Shown here piece by piece: positions 10,223 to 20,280 of a DNA stretch of 64,000 nucleotides (position 1 is its first letter; each line of letters starts with the position of its first letter). A program made the translations under genes and the position numbers. The stretch covers positions 82,820,060 through 82,884,059 of the forward strand of contig OY740767.1 of assembly GCA_963513935.1 (NCBI GenBank). The letters run 5' to 3'. The notes under the pieces were generated by a model that was not told the DNA's origin, did no database searches, and saw only the letters and a list, made by a program, of their open reading frames with translations. The DNA is from Aphrophora alni (Eukaryota > Arthropoda > Insecta > Hemiptera > Aphrophoridae).

Positions 10223-10545
10223 CAACCAATGCCAGTGCGACATATTGAGATAAAAACTATCCTAGTGCTCTCACCCATAGTGATAAAAATATCAGTGTTA
10301 TATTTCAACAACTGTCTTGGGGTGAGCCCAAGTTTATCATGCATGAATAATAAATCGACCAATAAATCATAGAAGGTGACTAGAAGTGTACTCTGTACTT
10401 AAAATGTTGAACCAACACAATAATATTTCAATAAGCGATTGCAATAGCAGCCTAATCGCCTCAGCTTGGACCATGTGACCCCGGGTTTACCATGCGTGTC
10501 TACAATACGCCGTAACTCGATACCGACGAGGACACTACTTTCCCC
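10140..10545. repeat. Possible degenerate ~140-bp tandem duplication around the predicted 5' end of the cuticular gene
   Basis: Three similar blocks are spaced about 134 and 153 bp apart: TTTGAGCCCGGTTCTGTC (about 10184), GGTGAGCCCAAGTTTATC (about 10320) and TGTGACCCCGGGTTTACC (about 10473). The first and third are each followed by CATG- or CGTG-TCTACA. Predicted exon 1 lies in the first block. The copies are strongly diverged, so this may be an old local duplication or a repeat fragment. The patch is more GC-rich than its surroundings. Confidence 0.35.
10223..10243 (-). CDS. Predicted exon 1 of the cuticular protein (start codon and signal-peptide N-terminus)
   Basis: Exon 2 needs an upstream phase-0 exon ending in a donor. 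On the minus strand ATG at 10243 opens seven codons (MSHWHWL) that end exactly at a consensus GTGAGT donor (10222-10217). Joined to exon 2 this reads MSHWHWLVFLWLCLYQVSG, a credible signal peptide, with cleavage probably near VSG/LPVA. The -3 base is A, favourable for initiation. Other donors checked nearby (the minus-strand GTGAGT at about 10077 and GTAAGC at about 9919) give the wrong phase. This is a model from splice consensus and phase, not from transcript evidence. The Kozak match and the His/Trp-rich start are only moderate. Confidence 0.6.
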
Positions 10546-10559
10546 AAGATTTGTTATGA

Positions 10560-13500
10560 CTTACAATAAATGCTTCTATTATTACATTCACCTTCTGTAA
10601 TGGTCTCCGATAACTTACGTTCAAATGATCCAAGAGCGTGAAATTAATATTTCCTTCAAGAAATTATTTATTGTCTCCAATGTGATGGTGTACTGAATAA
10701 ACTAAATAAGTACGAATATGTACTTTACACATCGAGTTCTATTATATACCTTTTAAAAGAAAAAAAAAGATATTTAGTTTCATTTTCAGTTTTTGAAGAA
10801 TTATATTTACAAATAATAATATTAAAAATCATTTAACTTTATTATAACTAATTACTTCGGGCTGTGTTTTATTCTAGAAAATGGCTATTCTCTTTATATA
10901 TATATATGTATATATATATATATCCTAACATATCAATCCCGTATATACATAAGAATAATTTCAAGCTGACGAACTTGTTAATACTTATTCTTGTTATATA
11001 ATTAACAAATATTTTAATAAAAGTTTGTGGTTATCAAGTTTTTTACTTTAATATCCGTCATATTATGTTTTACATTTTAAGTGTATTTATTTCATTTAAT
11101 GTTTTAAGTTAGGACAGTGGTTTGTAATTAAGACAGCTGATAGATGATTATCTACAACTTGGCCGTTGTGTGGGTATGAAAACATCAACGAAATGCAGTT
11201 GGGCAAACTTTTAGGGTTTTCTAATTGTGATATTCACAATGTGATTGTCTGTTTCAAATTGCTGTTTGTAGTAGTTTAATGTAATAATTAAAATATAGTT
11301 ATATGTAAATATAACTAAATGAAGTAAAATTATCCACTTATCAAGTGTTTTAGTTTCCAATTAATTTAAACTTTTGACTGTTACTATGTAGACCAAAATG
11401 TGACATGTTTAATATCTCCGGTGGTATTAGATTTTAGAACAAATATTTTGTTTTTAAGAATACACAAAATCCTTCACCATACTCAACAACAAGATCAAGA
11501 GTGTTGTTAAGCGACGTTGTTGGCATTCCAAGGCTTGTTCGTCTTTCAAAAACTTAATTTTAGAATACATCGTCCAATGTACTCATGAAGAGCTGTGGCA
11601 TAACGCAGTAGGGCACCGCTATCGAAAAAACTTCATTAAAATATTAATTGCGGTTCTGAAAACTTTAGAAGATATGCATCATTTGTTACTGCCCCATCCA
11701 TTAATTGCGTTCTAAGTAAGTATTCCAAAACTTGAGATAGCACCCCAAGTGGTCAGCTCGCGTTAATCTAATCGCAGAAGTTACCAATAAGTATAGTTTG
11801 ATGACTGACATGACATCTCTAATTTATGCAAATCTGACAATTTTGTCTGACAAGGAGAGACGATATTGTTTTTTTCTTTTTTTTGAATAAAATATCAAAT
11901 TCAAAATTGGAGTCTCTTGTGCGAGTTGTTTTCAAGCAAAACATGGAAATCCATTGAAAAACCTAAAAATGTCTCCTTAATAATTATTTTTTTCAAAATT
12001 CTGAAAATGGATGTCCTTTTAGAGATTCTCTCCTCCACTGATTATTTCTGGATGATATTTTTTAATGTATCTGAGTAGCAGTCTAACCAATTTATAATAA
12101 TTGTCAATGCTGGTTTTCTACGTCCTCAATGTCGTAGAAAATCAGATGTCCGAAACTTTTCTATCAAATAATGTATAATTCTGCGTGTGGTTGAAATGAA
12201 AGCAAAATTCTCAAGCCTTGACCTGATAATAAGCCCCTTTTTATAACAGATTTTCAATGGAAACATTTCTTTTATTTTTGTTAACGTGTTAATACTTATA
12301 ACACGAGGAGCTTACGCTTACAAATCACAAAACATTTTTATAGTTTAGAAAATATCTCCAAAAAAAGCAAACTACTGTATGTTTGCAACAATTAAAACAA
12401 AAATCATGGTACTTTGGCCCATATAAGTCTGCACTTTTGTTAACTTGCGACGATAATTTAAGGTGTTAAAATAACTTTTGGACCACTCTGCTACAACCTA
12501 ATAGTCAACGTAACGAGGTGTCAAAGCTTTTTGGAAAAGTTCTATAACTGATATTGCACTCTACGGTGTTCGTATTTTGAATCAGCTGTTTTAAGAAAAT
12601 TTTACCAATAGGTTTACTACAACCTACCTTTGTTTTTCACCGTAAAATAATAACTACTAATACATGCAGTGCATTCTATTAGAGAAGTATGCAACTACAA
12701 CGAATAGAAGATGCGAGATGAAAGCAACAGAAACTAAAACTTGAATATGCATCAAACTAATTATGTACATATTTTTCAGAAGCATAATATATTTAGACTA
12801 ACTTTGACGCGATTACAATTAGACCTGAAAACAGAAAGTGTATTTGTTTATTACATAGAACTGTTATGTTACCACATTGTACGGACGAATTGCTGGGCAA
12901 TTTAATTGATTTGTTGTTTCCTTTAAAGAAACACTTCGACTATATGCTATTTAAACTTGATATACATTCTACAATAGGCAATCGAGTTATCTAAGAATTA
13001 TTTCAAGTACGAAGGAAGGGGAGTGTAATGGTGGTAATGTTGGCAACAGTATTAGGTTTATTGTAAATGTCAAGTCTAATTAAAAAAGTTATGTTTTTGT
13101 TTTATAATATATTCATCTCGTACGCAATACTTCTTAATTAAGTCCAAACTGGTCACGACTACTAATGCAATGCGTCTACAATACAATAAGAGTTTAAATT
13201 TAATAATTTCAAAGTAGAAATTTGAATAATTTGCGCGGTAATTTGGGATATGTTGTCACAATATCACGATTCAAAGGAACTGCACATTTATTATTTTAAG
13301 TTGTAAATTTTATAAAGATATCATTTATCTATTTAGTCAAACATGAGTGTTCAGTAAATATTTCTCTTGAAAAACAAATATTTTGTATTTATGTAAGCTC
13401 TTCTTGTGACCCTTCCAAATACTATTGAAAAATCTATGTAATAAGTTTTTTTTATCTTATTTCAATTAGCTTGCAAATGTTACAAGTTTTATAAGGCTGC

Positions 13501-14065
13501 TAGGAGTACAAAGAAAGATTTTAAAATAGATTCTTCCAGACGCTATGGAAAAAATAATAATATTTCTTTTTCATTAATAGCTTTTGGATATGGATGGACT
13601 TCGTGGATTAATCAGTGTCGCTACCTTATCTTCATGGCGTTTTGCCTTTTGAACGATCATATCACGAAATAAACTTTTATTTCTCTGGAGTATTTTTTTG
13701 GATGACATTTTTTCAACGTTTATCATTTCTCTGGAACGTTTGTTCCATGACATTTTGATCTGACGAACTTGTTGTTTTCACTTCTATTTACAAACATAGA
13801 AGTACTAAATACTGAAAAATTAAAAAAAAAAAAACCCCTCCTTTACAAACATGTAACTAAAATAACAAGGAACAATTAATTATCGTCTTTATACTTATTT
13901 CACCTAATTTGATCTAAAAGTTAAAGAATTAACAAATACTCATCAGAGATCAAGTGACTCAACACAATGAAATCATTTCACTGTTAAAGTAAGGCGTAAG
14001 GTGACCCAGAAACAATTGTTATCTCTGTTAAAGTCCATCACGATCCATAACGGTGCATGATGTTA
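10560..14065. other. AT-rich 5' flank of the cuticular gene, no other gene seen
   Basis: No supported ORF. It contains a TA-rich microsatellite at about 10897-10923 and a 13-bp-stem hairpin at 12110-12145 (CTGGTTTTCTACG paired with CGTAGAAAATCAG around a 10-nt loop). A GC-richer stretch at about 11490-11640 gave no recognisable protein in any frame. Confidence 0.45.
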
Positions 14066-14197
14066 CTACGGCTGGTGAACTTGTTTAGGCTTTGCTTCGA
14101 TTATATGGTAGATTAGTTCTGCGATCACTTCTGCATGTCTCGTCGTGACCTCTAAAGAATTGTTAGCTCCATCGACGATGAATACATAATATAACAT
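14066..14197 (-). CDS. Small ORF, 43 codons, in a GC-richer island; function unknown
   Basis: The minus strand from ATG at 14197 reads 43 residues beginning MLYYVFIVDGANNSLEVTTR, continuing HAEVIAELIYHIIEAKPKQ, and ending in TAG at 14066. Composition (balanced Glu, Ala, Val, Arg, His and several CpG-bearing codons) differs from the Lys/Asn/Ile/Phe-rich chance frames elsewhere. The island at about 14030-14300 is visibly less AT-rich than its flanks. It lies 3.9 kb upstream of the cuticular gene on the same strand. A TATATAAGG motif lies so close upstream that it could not serve as a promoter with a normal leader. It could be a short independent ORF, an exon of an unseen transcript, or a transposon fossil. 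I recognise no family. Confidence 0.3.
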   Translation of the reverse strand: MLYYVFIVDGANNSLEVTTRHAEVIAELIYHIIEAKPKQVHQP

Positions 14198-14299
14198 TAA
14201 TTGTGACGTTGATGGTCCTTATATAGGCAGCAGTGTATCCCACGTGGAACGGTGGGGTGGATTGTTTGGCTTCATTATTACACGTCAAGGAACAAGGCT

Positions 14300-15380
14300 A
14301 TATCACGACATTAATAAGTCTTCATTATTAGGATCCACGTTTCAACTCAAAATATAATTTGTGCTGGCCTTCAATGTCAATTAGTTTGTTTTAAAATTAC
14401 AAATTTCTACAATTGCACTTTTAACAAATATATGTTTAAAACTTTACTTGTAAAGTTTATCATAAATGAGCACATAATTCACAAAAACACAGTTAGATTT
14501 AGATTTCCTTGAATTAGTAGTAACCTTATAGAAGTCTATCATTCCAAAACAATTACTACTACATCGAAATTTCAATATGGAGTCGCGGCTCTCATAACGG
14601 CGAATAATCGATCGTGATTATATGAAAATTAACTTTTGTCGCTCACTTTTAGTGGAAATAAATGGATCATAACGAAACAAAATCGAAATCTTTATATACC
14701 TAATTTGAATAACATCTGTCACATAACTTTGTAAGAACAAATTGTGAAAAATATTTCAAATATCGTTTTGGGACCTGGAGTTGATAACTCGCTGGGAATT
14801 TGAAGAATCTGTTTATTATTATTTTTAAAACGTTAAATTATATTGAAATTTTGAAAATGAAACACAAACTATTCTAAAGGAAAGTCAAACGGAAAAACAT
14901 ACTTATATACAATATTGCAGATTTTTCGAGGTGCTGTACCAAAATCTTTATAATATTTTGAAGAAACATGAAATACATTTCTCAATTATAAGTAATAAAT
15001 GAGTAATCATGACCACAAGAATAGTGTTTCAACAATATTTCTAGTTGAAACATTTTTTTTTTCTATTTCAACTTTTGGATCACATACAGGATACTTTTAT
15101 TAATAGCTTGACAAAATATATTATAAGTTACGAAATAAACCTTACAGAACACAAACCTAAAATTGAGTTTATATGTTAGAACTGTTATAAGACAAGTTAC
15201 ACTATTAATGGTTGCATTTCGGTGTAATAGTTAGTTCCCATTTAATGTAAATATCCATCCTATAACCTACCTTCATTTAGAACTAAACTGAACCGGTTAA
15301 GATATAGCCTGTCTGAGGTATAAAACAATGCAGATAATTAGCTGGTATAATTGTGGTTCAGTAGCAGGTAGTAAGGGGTA
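14300..15380. other. AT-rich intergenic DNA, no gene seen
   Basis: No coding region or structured repeat recognised on either strand. Confidence 0.45.
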
Positions 15381-15395
15381 GACCACACCCAAGAG

Positions 15396-15443
15396 TGACC
15401 TTGAAATGTTGGTCACTGATCACGTGGATTATGTCCTTGACCT
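15396..15443. promoter_or_regulatory. Cluster of nuclear-receptor-like binding sites with an E-box
   Basis: Within 48 bp are TGACCTTGA (minus strand TCAAGGTCA, matching the FTZ-F1-type YCAAGGYCR site), TGGTCACTGATCA at 15410-15422 (a near-palindrome close to the ecdysone-response IR1 form RGKTCANTGAMCY), CACGTG at 15421-15426, and TGTCCTTGACCT at 15432-15443 (minus strand AGGTCA next to AGGACA). They sit in a GC-richer patch (about 15280-15480), 5.2 kb upstream of the cuticular ATG. FTZ-F1 and ecdysone receptor control many cuticle genes during moulting. That link here is inference from motifs alone. Confidence 0.35.
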
Positions 15444-15479
15444 ATGCGATCAGCTGGCCTGTCGTAACTGCACACACAA

Positions 15480-16422
15480 TAGGCATTTCTTCACTGGTAC
15501 ATTTTTTTAACGCTGCTATTAAAGAAGTTTTATTTTGCAATGGCTTCATACTGGATTAATACTACTTGTTACACACATAAACGAGTTCTTGCTAATTTAA
15601 CATTTATGAGTTAAACATAAAGTTGCTAATTGTAGGAATGATTTATTTTCCGTTAGTTTCCGGTCTGAGAGTGTTGGAAATATGGACACTCATGTTTCCT
15701 GTGCTTATTACTATTTTAAATAATATTTATATCATGCGAAGTTATTACAATTCAATTTAGATGATTTCCGTACCAACCGTAAAAATATATTTTTAAACCC
15801 TCTTGCCTTGAGTATATAAAGAACCACAAAGATAGATGGAAAACATCGGTTAGTACGGTATTTTATTTGATTGAATTTTGTTGTAGAGATAATAAAGTAT
15901 ACTCGTACTTCTGTGAAGTAAGCCAATTTGAATGCAATGTAATAATGGAAAGACTAAGACGTAAGGATACTTTACAACAGAACTGGTCAATACACCAACA
16001 GAATGGGCAGAATAAGGCAAAAAGTGTATTTCATAATTCTCTATTTCTAATTTTAGTTTCAATTAACGGTTTTCTTATGGAAAATAATATAAAATGAAAT
16101 AAATATTTAATAATAAAAAGAGACTTTTGAAAACATTGATAACCATTTTTCACTATCCACACAGTGAAACGTTCTTGGATGTAGAACGCTGAATAGTTGT
16201 GAAATATGAGTGAAAACGTTAAATCGGACAAAAACTCTTGTTTGTTACTTTCATTAAGCAACTCCAAATAAACTACAAAACAACTACAGGACATTTTAAA
16301 ACTTTATATTAATTACTACAACACAACTACTAGGAAGAAAAAAACTATTTCAAACTACCATTTAAACTCACAATTTGGGTTTTATATAAAAATGATTTCA
16401 ACCAATGAAGGGAAATAAAAAT
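15480..16422. other. AT-rich intergenic DNA, no gene seen
   Basis: Several short overlapping frames occur on both strands around 15730-16290. They oppose one another, are rich in Phe, Ile, Lys and Asn, and show no domain. Confidence 0.45.
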
Positions 16423-16614
16423 CAGCTGTAGGTTACCACAGTGAACAATGAAAGCTACTCTATTAAATATAAACCAGCTGTCGGTTACCACCTAGAACAT
16501 TGTTAGCTACTCTATTAAATATAAACCAGCTGTCGGTTACCACCTAGAACATTGTTAGCTACTCTATTAAATATAAACCAGCTGTCGGTTACCACCTAGA
16601 ACATTGTTAGCTAC
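16423..16614. repeat. 52-bp tandem repeat, about 3.7 copies
   Basis: Units start CAGCTGTCGGTTACCACCTA at 16475, 16527 and 16579, exactly 52 bp apart. A diverged first unit starts at 16423 (CAGCTGTAGGTTACCAC), and the last unit is partial. The inner copies are essentially identical, which suggests recent expansion. Each unit carries a CAGCTG E-box and a GGTTACC block. Confidence 0.95.
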
Positions 16615-18574
16615 CTTATGTCCACTTGATCATGTTGACTACAGTTGGGTCTCTAGCTGGGAGTACCCCTCTCATGAATGTACACTCACAAGAATTTAGG
16701 AAGACTCACGGTCGGGTCAACTAGTGACAGCCTTGACTCAGAAAATAGGAGGTTTTAAAAACAAAAACTACTGTATTCCTTTGTGGATATTTTTAAAATT
16801 TATAGATATTGTTAAAGTCCTTTAACTTTACGTTAAAAAATAATCCAAATACATTATAGTACCTACGAGTTGTTTAACGTAATTTATAACTATCTTTTAT
16901 ACAATTTTTTTGAAAATGATGTAGAAAGAATTTGAATTGTTTACTAAAAAATAATAATACTTTTGCTGATATGTGAGGATTTTTTGTAGCTTTTTCTTTT
17001 AAATAAAAATTCTAGGTGTAATTACTAAAATTACTCATTAATACTTATTTGCAAAATCTAAGTGCTTTAACTATTTCTTTAATATTGAATACAACTACTA
17101 TAGCTTCAGTAAGTTAATAATATTATTACAGGTACAATACTATTTTATCTAGAACGTCATTGATAAAAAATGAAGAAGTGTTGTTAAAAACAATCACTAG
17201 TTAACGATATATTGAAATTATAATGCTTTATTTTAAACATTACAATGACGTAATGCAATAATATAGGTATTAATATATCCATTTTTACAGCTATATACCA
17301 AGTATTAGAATACGTTTTTGCCAGCTTGAGAATAAAATTGGTCATATATAAATTTCGTCACTAAATGTCTTAAGAAATGAAAATACATAAAAACACCGGT
17401 TAATCCTTATGGAAAATGTTTAATAAGTCTGCACGAGTAACAACTCATTTGTATACGGATAACGTTATACATGACGTGGTTGGTATCAATATTATCAGAA
17501 TGTAATAATAAAGATATTTCATAAGAAAATTTAAAAAAGTTCCTTCTGCAGTTGAGACGTCGGAAATAAACTCCATTGTAAAATACACTGTGTTATTTAG
17601 CTAGGTATAAGATGTGTATATATATACCAATAATTTCTCACAAAAGAATATCGAGAAGATTATATTTCGTTAGCACCAACATTAAAAAAAAAACAACAAA
17701 CAAAATATTATGTCAGTGGTAAATTATAAGGTCGTATCGGATTAAATTTATTTATTGATAGGTTAGAACAAATTCATAAAATCAAATATGACCTAATATA
17801 CCAGCTTTGAATTTAAGATATATGCGCTGAGCTGAATAACAAACCGACCCAAATGATCAATTAGGCGTAAAATAATTAAATCTATCGCTACCGTATATAA
17901 ATCGAACGAAAGATAAAACCAATACAGAAATATCTAGTCCTTGCAGATAGAATGCTCGGAATGCATGGAAGTAGTGCCAATAACTCATGTTCGATGTATG
18001 AAAGTGTCGATACAAATTGTCCAGCGGTGTTTTAACGAGATTCCAACGACATGTTCTGGCTTCAAAACCAGTAGGCATTATTATTAAACTGTACAAAATA
18101 AAACAAACTACTTATGGTCTATAACCTAATAAACAATAAACCTATTTGATAATATCAGTAATCAAAAATCTTCTTTTGATTGTAGCTCTGTAATCTATAA
18201 TTTAATTGTGAAAAATAACTTGTATGCATACAACCTATATACATAAATCATGAATTTGAGAATTTAGTTCAATGGTAATGAACTGTATTGATACTTTGAC
18301 TTGTATTCAAGTTCGTATTCCAACAAGTTTAAAGAAAATCTGTGTTGATATCATTTTTCACCACATTGTTAGAAAGAAATTTCAATATAAAAAAAAATAA
18401 TGTAATAAAATAATGATCAATTTAGAATTCTAAAATGAATATCTAAAAGTTATCCCAAAAATTTCAGCTCATTAAAATTTTTAACGAATAATAAAAAAAA
18501 TCTCATTATTGTGTTTTTGGAGTCAAATTGTGTTTTGGAGTCAACTGAAAAAGTGTAAATGTTAACTATGTACA
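16615..18574. other. AT-rich intergenic DNA, no gene seen
   Basis: No ORF with protein-like character and no recognisable repeat beyond short A/T tracts. A slightly GC-richer patch at about 16615-16740 immediately follows the tandem array. Confidence 0.45.
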
Positions 18575-18578
18575 TCAT

Positions 18579-18994
18579 TTTAAATTGGGTAACGAGTAGA
18601 GAAACATCATGCACACTGGAAGTAGATAAGTTGCCCCTATCTAACACGAAAGTTAATTGAAACATAAAATAGAGCTATGTAATCCTGTTTTTTTTACCCA
18701 AGTTTTACAAAGAAGGTCAAAATGGCAAACATTAGAAATTAAAAATAAAGCTATGTAACTCTATTTTTAATTTAAGCCAAATAAATTAGAGAACAATATT
18801 TACAAATGTAGTCTTTGCTCTAAGACCTTGTAGGACTACGAGTCACAAGATGGTTTTGCTGGCAAAGACTATAGTTTTAATTACAGATCTCCAACTTATT
18901 TGGAAAAAATTTTATATCTCTATTTTAAATTACCAATGTTTGTCATTTTAGAATGGATAAATATAGTGTTTCTCTACTCGTACTCAATTTAAAG
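18579..18994. repeat. Diverged fold-back (inverted-repeat) element
   Basis: AAATTGGGTAACGAGTAGAG (about 18580) recurs inverted near 18966-18994 as AAATTGAGTACGAGTAGAG. Further in, AAAATGGCAAACATTAG (about 18719) pairs with the inverse of the 18930-18955 stretch (AAAATGACAAACATTGG), and CCAAATAAATTAGAGA with CCAAATAAGTTGGAGA. The left arm also holds a direct duplication of AAATAGAGCTATGTAA / AAATAAAGCTATGTAA. It has the form of an old MITE or fold-back element. No clear target duplication is visible. Confidence 0.6.
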
Positions 18995-19133
18995 GAAACA
19001 ATAGGAATTAACATTTAAATTGTCCAAGTTGCCACATAAAAAATAATTTGCTAAGATAGTAATGAAAAATTGCTCTATATGTTAAAATTTTGCATACTTA
19101 ATTTTTTTAAATTTACCAATTGCCTGTTTTTGT

Positions 19134-19136
<3 letters not shown>

Positions 19137-19179
<43 letters not shown>
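19137..19179. repeat. (TA)n microsatellite
   Basis: About 43 bp of uninterrupted TA lying just before the transposon fossil at 19228. Confidence 0.97.
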
Positions 19180-19182
<3 letters not shown>

Positions 19183-19227
19183 TTAAAATAGACACGTTAT
19201 GTAATATACCTAAATGTACACTAATAT

Positions 19228-20280
19228 ACAGGATGATTCAGGGGGAAACAGAGAAACTTTCAGAACATATTTTACTAGTGAACATAAAGAAATGGTTCGT
19301 ATGAACATAGGTCCGGATATGCTTCGTTTTTTGGTTATCCACCATTATTATTATTTTTTTTAAATATACTTAATATCGTTGAATGTAGAAAGTGTAGAAT
19401 TCAAACTTTGTACACACTTTTGCTATAATTTCTTTTACCCATGTACAAAAGACCAAAACGTCCTTTCATCTATTTTCAAAATGGCGGCTGTTTACAATTT
19501 TTAATGTCAAGTATCTCAAAAACCGCTAACTTTATAAAATATTTTCAAGAAAGAAAAAAAATGTTTTAAATGATAAACAAAACGGGGTTTTTTTTTTAAA
19601 CTTAAAAGATAACCGAGTTATTGGCTAAAAACTTTTGTATCTTGGTAGTTCTCCATAATACAGAACCAAAATATGAGAAAATCATTTAAATGAAGCCCAA
19701 AAATAAATTATTACAAACTTACAAAAAAGGTTTGTATTATACTAAAACAAAACAGTAAATAAAAATTTTAAGTCACTTCTAAAATTCTTTTAAAAGTATG
19801 TTAAAGAAAATGATTTCGAATAACTTCAACAGCGTTATGAATTCTACTCAGCAACTCTTCCCGTGTAATAACGTTTTCTTGGTATACTAAAACTTTTATA
19901 CGATCCCACAAGTTCCCACAATCACTCCGCTAAAACGCAATGTTGATGTGTCGGTTTCCGGTCTACATCTACCCCCTTTTAAACGGATTGATTTCTGGTG
20001 TCTGCTATAACAGGTTCAAATTCGATATTTATAATTTCAAAGATTTTGCTTCGTAACTTTTCGTTTCAAATTTAGCTAACACCAAATTTAAAACAATCGA
20101 AGGATGGTCGGTTGTACTTCTTTCAACCCAAACAGCTGAACCGTTTTTACAACGCCGAATGTTTCATTTTTCTGTTCCTTGGATGTTTTAGTTGTAAACT
20201 ACGAAATCCGGTACTTCAATTTTTCTTTTAGTCCACTCTCTTCTTTCAATTAAAAACCCACTTTAATAAAAATGTTACAA
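19228..20280 (-). mobile_element. Decayed DNA transposon with transposase C-terminal fossil
   Basis: On the minus strand at about 19810-19910 a frame reads KVLVYQENVITREELLSRIH, then NAVEVIRNHF. This resembles the C-terminal end of Tc1/mariner-like transposases (KVYxxxVxTREELxxRIxxAxxxI). Upstream sequence to about 20280 stays less AT-rich but is too broken to read. Downstream (19228-19560), blocks such as AAAATGGCGGCTGTTTACAA look like the noncoding end of an insect transposon. No matching inverted terminus was found, so boundaries are approximate. Confidence 0.45.

Noticed and set aside
14210..14225. TATATAAGG on the minus strand as a promoter of the cuticular gene or small ORF
   Set aside because: No initiator at the usual distance, and the small ORF's ATG lies only about 29 nt downstream, leaving no leader. 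It is 4 kb from the cuticular start.
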